Shown here in pieces: positions 56,063 to 64,000 of a DNA stretch of 64,000 nucleotides (its first letter is position 1; each line of letters starts with the position of its first letter). The DNA is taken from positions 33,482,587 to 33,546,586 of the forward strand of contig OX457058.1 in the NCBI GenBank assembly GCA_949752795.1, read 5' to 3'. The position numbers and the translations under genes are program-made. Below the pieces are notes generated by a model. The model made no database searches. It had not been told where the DNA came from and saw nothing but the letters and a program-made list of their open reading frames with translations. Source of the DNA: Hyperoodon ampullatus. Lineage: Eukaryota > Chordata > Mammalia > Artiodactyla > Ziphiidae.

Positions 56063-57601
56063 CCGGCGGCGGTCGCCAGGCCTGGCCTGCCACTGCGGGG
56101 AGGCAGGCTGGGGGTCCCCTGGGGGCCTCTGGGGCGGCCTGAGAGGAAAGGGGCCCCTCGTCCGGGGCTGTGGGCGAGCAGAGACCCCCCCACCCCACCC
56201 GCCGCCCCGCGGCCGCCGTGGATTCTCTTTTCTTCTCGCTCCCTGGCTTTCTCTCACCCCCTCCAAAAACCCCTCCAGCCCTCGGTTTCCTGGAGAGTTC
56301 GGATTCGGAGGATTTTGCCTGCTTTGGCGCGCCCGGGTGCCCCCGATCCACCGGCTGGGTCTTTTGTGGTTCTGGTCACCGCAAGTGGCAACGTTGGGGT
56401 GCTTAAATACCGGGCAGAAACAGCTTGGTTCGCGTTTAGTTTGTGTGAGCTGGCAGCCAGAGGCTGGAGGTCCTCAGGCTGAAGTGACCTTGGGCAAGGC
56501 GCGCGAGTCTCATACCTCTGTTTCCTTCCTTGTAAAATCAGGGGGCGAGTCGGGAAGACTTCCCAAAGACGTTCCGGTTGTAAAGTGCTCGGCGGGGCCG
56601 TGTCTGGGCATCCGTGGAGGTAGCCGGAGGGTCGGGTGGTGTGAAGTTTGCCTCCTGGTGGGGCTGAGTAGCTGGCACTGCGGGCAGGGAGTTAGCTCGT
56701 GCCTGTGGGCCTGGCATCTTCCTCAGAGCCTCAGTAAAAACCCAGGATGAGTTGGAATCTTACGTTACAGGGTTTGGGGAATCTCTTGACCTTGAGTTAG
56801 CATTCACAGGAGAACTACAAAGTATTTTATCGAGGGAGGGCCTTTTATGTGCAAGGCAGAAATTGGGGGCGTGGTTTCGGGGCTAGACCTAGTAAGACCA
56901 GCAAACAAAACTTGAGTGTTAGTCCGAGTGAGGCAGAAGTCTCGTAAGTGGGCAAGTCGTGTCACCTGTTTGTGCTCCGGTTTGGGTATCTATGATTTTG
57001 CCCCAGCCACCTGGTAGCAGGGATGGTGAAAATACCTGAGATCATGTCTCCTGTGACATCCGATTGCTTCAGATGAAAGAGTCCCCAGAATAAGTGTAAT
57101 TGGCACTGTTATGGCTATTGACACGTATAGTCTTTATCTAAAATGTGTTTGCTCGGCTCATACAGACTGCCAACATTAGTGATTTTTGTCTCCATTCCTG
57201 TTCATACATATGCTCATAAATTACCCTGTGCCTTTCTGGGAAAATGACTTTTCCAATAGGGAAGTACTTAGGATTTGATTTAATATGTTGCTTATTCACG
57301 TTCTCCTGAAGTCCTGAAGGAGTTCATTTGGATGATAGCTTTTTGAAAGTGGTTTAGGCTGAGATGGTACCATAGGCAGAGACACTGAGTCAGAATCTAC
57401 AAGTTAAAAAGCCACCTGTTCCAGTAAAGGGTTTCAAAAGTATGTGTGTCACACACAATCAATAGATTGCTAGAATTTGCTGTTGGTAAAGGTATTAAAA
57501 ATAAGGGTTGGCATTAGATCTTTTTAAAGTGAAACATTAAAATCCTACCTTGAGTAGGTTTTATGATAAAATTTCTGCAGAACACTGTTCCTGTATGTGC
57601 C

Positions 57602-57666
57602 TGTCTGGATTAGAATGAAATCCTTTCAGATATGCGTGTCTGGATTAGAATGAAATCCTTTCAGAT
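57602..57666 (+). repeat. 35-bp-period tandem duplication, two copies
   Basis: The 30-bp word tgtctggattagaatgaaat+cctttcagat is identical at 57602-57631 and 57637-57666. Confidence 0.95.
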
Positions 57667-58117
57667 GTAAGGCTAACCCTTTGCCCTGAATATGCAGGTG
57701 TGTCTGTGTTACAACATACGTGAGGCATAGTTATTTCCTGGAGACTTGTCATATTTAATTTAATTAAGGGCGTTGTTTTAGATAAGGTTAAACTTTGAAT
57801 TATGTGCTGGTATAGCTTAACTTTGCCCAGGATTTATTTAATTTTATACCAGAACTCATGTCTAGATTGAGTTACTCACCTGTAAAATAGGTTAGAACTT
57901 AAAGGCTAAACGAGAATCTTAGGATTTGAAGAAACCTTTCACATCTTCTTGTCCTGTGCTTTCCAAACTTTTTTGGATTGTGACCCCACAATAAGAAACA
58001 CATTTTACATCTAGACTAAGCGCACACATACACATCTGTGTCTATATATCAGACGCAAATGTCTCACAAACCAATATTTTTGCCTGTGGGCAATACACAT
58101 GCAGACTATGTTCTTTT

Positions 58118-58453
58118 TTTTTTAAATAAATTTATTTATTTTTGACTGCGTTGGGTCTTTGTTGCCGTGCGTGAGGTTTCTCTAGTGGCGGTGTGCGAGG
58201 TTTCTCTAGTTGCGGTGAGCGGGGGCTACTCTTCGTTGTGGTGCGTGGGCTTCTCATTGCAGGGGCTTCTCTTGTTGCGGAGCACAGGCTGTAGGCACGC
58301 GGGCTTCAGTAGTTGTGGTGTGCAGGCTCAGTAGTTGTGGTTCACGGGCTTAGTTGCTCCGCAGCATGTGAGATCTTCCCGGACCAGGGTTCGAACCCAT
58401 GTCCCCTGCATTGGCAGTCAGAGTCTTAACCACTGCGCCACCAGGGAAGTCCC
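58118..58453 (-). mobile_element. Long-form CHR SINE, reverse, with target duplication and inner 24-bp repeat
   Basis: ACTATGTTCT flanks it (58105-58114 and 58454-58463). The word gaggtttctctagt appears twice with a 24-bp period (58173-58186, 58197-58210). Confidence 0.94.
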
Positions 58454-58839
58454 ACTATGTTCTGTTTTATTTCATATTATTTTTTTTTTAAAGAAGAAGA
58501 AAAAGAATGCTGGTTGTGAAGGACTAAGTTTATTTCCCATATCATTTATGGACACTGTCCTTGTGCACCCTCATTTGACAGAGGACTGGGGAAGAGCAGT
58601 AGGTCTCTTGACTGATAGTTTAGTACTCTTTCCACACCATGCAGTCCTATTTATCAGATTTCTCTAGAGGTGCATTTACATGTCTCAGTTATTCTAATAG
58701 GCTAGGAGTACTTGACTCAGAAGCTAAGCAGTCCCTTAACCACCTCCTCTCTGCTCTCTGTAGTTTTTCTGCTCTAACCTTGCCTGGAAGATGCCCTTTT
58801 CTCTGCCCATGTACAGCTCCGTTCAGGTCATTGCCACGG

Positions 58840-59405
58840 CAGCAGGACCTCCCCCCCACCCCATGTACCCATTGTTCCGCGGCTGCCTCAGATCCCGTTT
58901 TCCACCCCCAGCCTTCATGTCTTCCTTGGGGATCTTTCTCTTTTCTGATCTCCTGATGAGAAGAGACACTCAGAACACTGCTCCGAACACTGATTGGAGA
59001 GCCCACCCTATCCTAAATCATCTCCATCTCTGCATTCAGGTGTTATTCCCCCAGGAGGAATGTAAGGTGTGTGTGTCAGTGCTGTGCATCCCCCAAAGTA
59101 CCCAGCCCAGTACTTGCCCTCCCTCCTCATACTCACACCCGGCCTTTTGTATATGCCCCTTTCCTATACCCTGAATTCTCTATCCTGTCTGGATCCTGAC
59201 TGGGTTCCGGGACCCTTGGTATTCCTGTGCACCTGGTACTCAGCTCCTTTACCTGCACTTATCACACTGTGTTGCTGTGTCCTGTTGTGTGACTGCATCC
59301 CACTAAGCTGAAAGTTCCTTGAGGGCAAGGACTCCCTGTCTTCTGTTTTCCCAACAACTGGCAAAGTGCCTTAAGATAAGAGACACTCATTAAATGTTTG
59401 TTTAA
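58840..59405 (+). mobile_element. L2 LINE 3' region
   Basis: Landmarks are cttatcacactgtgttgctg, ctgaaagttccttgagggca, aggactccctgtcttctgtt and cattaaatgtttgtttaatg. Confidence 0.7.
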
Positions 59406-59976
59406 TGGGTTGCACATATGGGTGCCCCATAAATAGATGGGATGGATTCAAATTTTCCTAATTTTCTTACAGAGAGTTGCATCTATTTTACCTCTAGGGT
59501 TTGGTATCCATGGGCATAACTATAGGCATAGAAACGGGTTACAATGTATTGGCTTGAGGTCTGATCCACTTTGTATCTACTATATACCCATGTTTGCAAC
59601 ATTGAAGTATCTGTATTGAACAGAAGAGTAACAGTAACCCTTTTGTATATCTCTTCATCCTTTCTCCATTACTATCTGTGCATGCTCTAGTGAGCTGCCC
59701 AGTCCTTGATGGAGGACTTCAAACACAAATACTACCTAGTATTTCCATGGGTAAAGGTAGCAAATTCCCTAAATGATGAGCAGTAGAGTGGGCCAGTAAT
59801 CTAAAATAAGGGTTTGGGGAGGAAGTAAATTCGAAGGCAAAAAAGGTGGTCATTGCTATTTGGCCAATAGATGATTATTTTAAGCATTTGAAAAATGACT
59901 GAAAAGGGTGTAGAAGAGAGGTAGGATTTGAAAGAGCCAGGGAGAGCATGGACTCAGCATAGAAGAAGTAAGTTGG

Positions 59977-60295
59977 TGTTTTATTAGGTTCGTACAGCTG
60001 TAGCAAAGTACCATAGACTGGTTGGCTTAAAAGAAACAAAAATTTCTCAGTTCTGGAGGCTGGAAGTCTGAGATCAGGGTGCCAGCATTGTCAGGCTCTG
60101 GTGAAAACCCTGTTTCTGGTTGCAGACTTCTCATCGTTTTCTCACATGGTGGAAGGGGCAAGGGAGCTTTCTTGGGCTGGTTTATAAGGGCACTAATCCC
60201 ATTCATATGGGTTCCACCTTCATGACCTAGCCACCTTTCAAAAACTCCACCTCCTAATAACATCACCCTGTGGGTTAGGTTTCAACATATGGGAC
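59977..60295 (-). mobile_element. MLT1-like LTR, reverse
   Basis: Reads accatagactggttggctta, ctcagttctggaggctggaa, gtctgagatcagggtgccag, ccttcatgacctagccacct, and gggttaggtttcaacatatg. The outer end runs into the alternating tract. Confidence 0.75.
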
Positions 60296-60342
60296 ACGTG
60301 CATGCGTGCACGTGTGCACGTGCACGCATGCACACACACACA
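60294..60342. repeat. 49-bp alternating purine-pyrimidine tract with a palindrome
   Basis: Every base from 60294 to 60342 alternates purine and pyrimidine. Within it GTGCATGCGTGCACGTG (60298-60314) and its exact complement (60317-60333) are separated by two bases. CACGTG occurs three times (60295, 60309, 60317). Confidence 0.95.
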
Positions 60343-60378
60343 AACACACAATATTCAGCCTACCGGCAGTTGGTTTTA

Positions 60379-60731
60379 TTTATTTTATTTTTTTAAATTA
60401 ATTAATTTATTTTTTGGCTGCATTGGTTGCTGTGCGCGGGCTTTCTGTAGTTGCGGCGAGCCGGGGCTACTCTTCGTTGCGATGCGCAGGCTTCTCATTG
60501 CAGTGGCTTCTCGTTGCAGTTGCAGAGCACAGGCTATAGGCGCACGGGCTTCAGTAGTTGTGGCACGTAGGCTTAGTACTTGTAGCTTGTGGGCTTTAGA
60601 GTAGTTATGGTGCACAACTTAGTGGCTTAGTTGCTCCTTGGCTTGTGGGATCTTCCCGTACCAGGGCTCGAACCCGTGTCCCCTGCATTGGCAGGCGGAT
60701 TCTTAACCTCTGTGCCACCAGGGAAGCCCCT
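60379..60731 (-). mobile_element. Long-form CHR SINE, reverse, with 15-bp target duplication
   Basis: CGGCAGTTGGTTTTA occurs at 60364-60378 and 60732-60746 without mismatch. Confidence 0.95.
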
Positions 60732-61389
60732 CGGCAGTTGGTTTTAGAACAGAGAGAGACAGCTGAGAATCTAAACATGGTGGAGGCCTTGAAGGTTAGG
60801 GCATGTTTTACATTTGAGTTACTAATACACCTTATAAGCATGTTGTGAATCCAAGTAATTGAGGGAATGAATTGGAATCACTTAGAAATATTTGTAGAAA
60901 GGACACTGTGAAAATCAGTATAGCCTTATTGGAGAGTAGTGTTGTAATTTGAGCTGGTGTGATTAATTTGTGCAGTAAAGGCTGCCTGTTGGTTAAGGTG
61001 GAATTAAGTAGGCGGATTAAGCCTCCTCAGCACACATCCTTCAGGGGTCTTCTCGGAGGTGAGCTGATTTAGGCTGCAGAATTGGGACCTGTGATTCAAG
61101 AGGGAGTGAATCAAGCTGATTTGAAGGTGTAACCCCAAACAAGCAAATAACCCAGAGAATGAGGTGTCAGTTAGACAGAGAGAATTTTGGCTGGAACATT
61201 TTAATCTAGAGAAACAGGAGAGTAGAGGCATTTACGATTCAATATGTTATTAGCGTTTCCCATCACCATTCACAGAAGTTGTTTTGTGCAAAGACTGTGC
61301 ACGAGAGAGGCATTTGGTAACACTGGCAGAGAAACTGACCTAATCAGAGAAAGCAAATGCAGAGAGAGGAAGGTAAATAAGAACTTTCA

Positions 61390-61510
61390 GGGAATTCCCT
61401 GGCCGTCTCTTGGTTAGGACTCTGCGCTTTCATTGGCAGGACTGGGGTTCGATCCCTGATCAGGGAACTAAGATGTAAGATCCCGCAAGCTGAGAGGCTG
61501 GGGTTAAAAA
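61390..61510 (+). mobile_element. Short-form CHR SINE with target duplication
   Basis: AAGAACTTT occurs at 61379-61387 and 61511-61519. The head reads gggaattccctggccgtctc. Confidence 0.9.
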
Positions 61511-62906
61511 AAGAACTTTAAATGCCTAGGTACAAAAGGCAAGTTACAAGAGACTTACTATTTCTTTCACTCATTCATTCTTTCAACTAATAAACCATTA
61601 ACCATTGAACACATATATTGATACTGTGATTGTACCAGACCCTAAGGTTTGCTTGAGTATCGTTAATCTCAAACTGTTTTTTTTTTTTGTGAAAGGATGG
61701 ACTAAATTTTAGAGGCGTTTTGAATATGTTGCCATGTGTTACTCTTTTATAACTTTTGCATCTGTGATTCATAGGGTCCATAATTGGAAAATCCCTAAGT
61801 CATGGGAAGGCTGTCATGGATATCCTCAGGTAGTGAGAGCCTTGAAAAGCACCTTCTTCTGTTGGTTGTGAATGTTGTTTACAGTATGACTCGGGATGGA
61901 TTTCTCCTGGGAGCAGCAAAACAGTTACTACTTTCCTGAGATTGTTGAATTTAATGAACTAACTTCTTTATTCTCAGTTTTCTCAGAGGGAATTAATTCT
62001 ACGGTGCCATTAAAGGAAGAATGCTCATGATTTCTTCCTGAGTTTGACTGATTAGTGACCAGGAAAACAGAATGTGTTATAAATAATGCGTTATGTGAAT
62101 GCACAACGATCTTTCTAGAATGGAAATAGAATATCAGCTTGCAGTTCAAGGCAGTCAGTGTGAAAATATCCCATTAGGAAGAACGCAACTCCTAAGAAGA
62201 GATCTTTTGAAACTGACATAGGTGAAGTGTGTTTTGGGGGTTCACTTGGAGCCTTTTCTTTAATGTCCCCACTGCCCTTCTCCAGTGCCCTCGGGCTGTA
62301 CCTGGTTCTTCAGGCTGCCCTCGCCATGCCATCAGGCAGGATTTCTTTCTCTAGCACAACCAGATTCTGCGCTGTCACCCTTATCCCACCAAAGCTTACT
62401 TTCCCATGGTTCTATTTTTTGAGGGGCCTTACTTTCCTCTAGTAACCCAGATGCCAAAGATCTGACAAGCCTTTCCATGTTTCTGTGTTAATGGTCAATA
62501 ACTCCTTAATGGGTTTTCTCTTCCTGTTTTTTTTTAGGGCAATCTTGGAGGCTCAGTTTTCTAAAATTCAGTCTGAAAACTCTACTAGTGCAATGGCATA
62601 TTGGTGGAAGAGCCCCCTCTTTTTTTTTTTTTTTAATTTTCTGAAGAAGTCTTTAGAATGATACTATCCTGAGGTCACTTAGAGCAAACCCTTAAGTTCA
62701 CTCCCGACCTTCTACTACTGCTTGCACTTCCCTCCCTCTCTCCAAATTTAGTAACTACTGTACCCATATTAATAACCCTGCATAAGACTCCAGAGTCTGG
62801 CTTCAGGAATTTTACTGTTCATCGTGGTAGCAGATTTACCTTCTCTATTGGATATTGCTTACGCTAGTGTTGGAGGCCATAAATCTGCTCTATTTTAAGA
62901 AGCTTC

Positions 62907-63226
62907 GTGTACATAGAGAATGGACTTGAGGACACGGGGAGGGGGAAGGGGAAGCTGGGATGAAGTGAGAGGGGGCATTGACATATACGCACCACCAAAT
63001 GTAAAATTGGTAGCTAGTGGGAAGCAGCCGCATAGCACAGGGAGATCAGCTTGGTGCTTTGTGACCACCTAGAGGGGTGGGATAGGGAGGGTGGGAGGGA
63101 GACACAAGAGGGGGGGGATATGGGGATATATGTATACGTATAGCTGATTCATTTTGTGATACAGCAGAAACTAACACACCATTGTAAAGCAACACTACTC
63201 CAATAAAGATGTTAAAAAAAAAAAAA
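62907..63226 (+). mobile_element. L1 3' end, about 320 bp, with 10-bp target duplication
   Basis: AAGAAGCTTC occurs at 62897-62906 and 63227-63236. The body is L1 3' UTR (gagaatggacttgaggacac to ccaataaagatgtt plus A), close to the copy at 15806. Confidence 0.95.
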
Positions 63227-63512
63227 AAGAAGCTTCAGGTACAAGAATCCAAAGTCTCAACACAGATACACTTAGGAGATCATGAATTGGATATCAGAAT
63301 GATTTTTTTTTCAGGATTGCTTTAAATAATAGGCTTGCTGATTTGTAAAAGACTTAATTTGCGAAAATTAGATGTACACAAAACTTTTTGAACTAGGGAA
63401 CTTAGTTCTAATTCCAGCAGTCCCTCTAATCCATGATGTCACTTCATGCAGGGAGACGCTCCACACTTCTGGGCTTTACATTCCATTGTTTTAAAAGCAA
63501 GGGATTCAACTA

Positions 63513-63979
63513 CAGTAAGTCCGCTACATAAGAACCTTCAAGTTGAGAGCTTTCAAAGATGCGAATGTGCATCTGGTTCCAGCAAGGAACCAGAACCTGT
63601 GCCATCCACGTCAGGTGTGAGTGACGTTGCAGCTCACCCTCCGTCTCCTGTTGCTGACGATCCTTCAGCTCTACCATCTCCCACCTCCTCTCCCTCCTCC
63701 AGTCAGTAATTCTTGCCTGTTCACTCCATGCCAGCTCTTGTACTGTACTACTGTACTTTTCAAGGTACTGTACTGTAAGAGTCAAAATGTTTTCTTTATT
63801 TTTTGTGTTTCTTTTATGTATTATTTGTGTGAAAAGTATTATAAACCTATTCCAGTGCAGTACTAGAGAGCCAACTGTATTAGTTGGGGACCTAGGCTAA
63901 CTCTGTTGGACTTACGAACAAATTGGATTTACGAACATGCTCTCGGACTGGAACTGGTTCATACGTAGGGGACTTACTG
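63513..63979 (+). mobile_element. Tigger-like (pogo/TcMar) nonautonomous DNA element, both ends present
   Basis: The left end CAGTAAGTCCGCTACATAAG and the reversed right end CAGTAAGTCCCCTACGTATG are inverted repeats matching at all but a few bases, flanked by TA on both sides (63511-63512, 63980-63981). The 467-bp length is far too short for a transposase gene. A short open stretch ending near 63709 reads Pro/Ser-rich text that may be a remnant of a transposase C-terminus. It cannot move by itself. Confidence 0.88.
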
Positions 63980-64000
63980 TACATGGCTTCTGAGGTGCCT

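Larger units (their letters stand above)
54650..56250. promoter_or_regulatory. CpG island covering ABHD17C promoter, 5' UTR and exon 1
   Basis: About 1.6 kb of very GC-rich DNA dense in CpG, in contrast to the AT-rich flanks. It contains no interspersed repeat. No TATA box is seen before the coding start, which suits a broad, housekeeping-type promoter. The transcription start cannot be placed from sequence alone. Confidence 0.9.
56057..64000 (+). other. ABHD17C intron 1, 5' part
   Basis: The intron continues past the window end. The first 200 bases are still CpG-rich, then composition drops. It holds the repeats listed below. No further ABHD17C exon was found. The stretches 56250-57600, 57670-58110 and 61515-62900 show nothing recognisable. 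Confidence 0.85.

Noticed and set aside
55005..56351. A 448-codon open frame on the minus strand across ABHD17C exon 1
   Set aside because: It mirrors GC-rich coding sequence on the other strand; its translation is Arg/Gly/Ala-rich with no domain. Stop codons are rare in such composition.
907..61510. tRNA genes at the many A/B-box-like motifs
   Set aside because: All lie in SINE heads derived from tRNA-Glu; none folds into a complete tRNA with an intact acceptor stem as far as I can see.
63446..63709. An 87-codon gene near the window end
   Set aside because: Most of the frame lies inside the Tigger-like element and probably reflects a decayed transposase end.

Overview
This window is mammalian nuclear DNA, almost certainly from a whale or dolphin. 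The clue is more than forty copies of tRNA-Glu-derived SINEs of the CHR superfamily, known from cetaceans, hippos and ruminants. They carry the typical head (cttccctggtggcgcagtgg), a tRNA-like B-box region (ggttcgannc), and an A-rich 3' tail. Three forms recur and I use these names below: a long form (about 250-350 bp, ending in taaataaata or A-rich repeats), a middle form (about 190-210 bp, with a ccatggccgctgag core, ending gtaccgcaaaaa), and a short form (about 90-130 bp, ending ggccaaaaa). The middle form, often with long pure A tails and near-perfect target-site duplications, looks like the recent cetacean expansion. The species cannot be named from the sequence alone.

Only one protein-coding gene can be supported: the first coding exon of ABHD17C (FAM108C1), plus strand, 55467-56056. 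It lies in a CpG island of about 1.6 kb (54650-56250). The rest of the window to 64000 is intron 1; exon 2, with the catalytic serine motif, lies beyond the end. The promoter/5' leader shows an ETS site, a GC box, a four-run G-quadruplex motif and a 29-codon upstream ORF in strong start context. From memory of mammalian gene order, the upstream neighbour should be ARNT2 and the downstream one CEMIP, but no exon of either is recognised here.

Layout: 1-10 kb holds old LTRs (one MLT1A-like), SINEs, an L2 remnant and an eight-unit 30/31-bp minisatellite. 11.3-17.1 kb is a stack of nested L1 elements of several ages, including one that seems to have an exceptionally long (~118 bp) target duplication. 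18.3-28.1 kb holds four minus-strand L1 pieces, a broken LTR, MER5-like DNA elements and two tight inverted SINE pairs. 28-45 kb is a mix of MIR, L2, hAT-type DNA elements, an LTR inserted in a MIR, and SINEs. 46-51.8 kb is an old minus-strand L1 region with middle-form SINEs. 52.1-53.9 kb contains a diverged local duplication of about 250 bp that matches no repeat I know. The ABHD17C CpG island follows, and intron 1 then carries SINEs, an L2, an MLT1-like LTR, a 49-bp alternating purine-pyrimidine palindrome, a recent L1 3' end and a complete Tigger-like DNA element with both ends.

No tRNA, rRNA, snRNA, CRISPR, intact L1 ORF2 or intact retroviral gene was found. The sequence suggests an ordinary gene-poor intergenic region plus a housekeeping-type promoter. 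The most unusual items are the local duplication upstream of the promoter, the intronic palindrome, the long-target-duplication L1, and the G-quadruplex/uORF leader.
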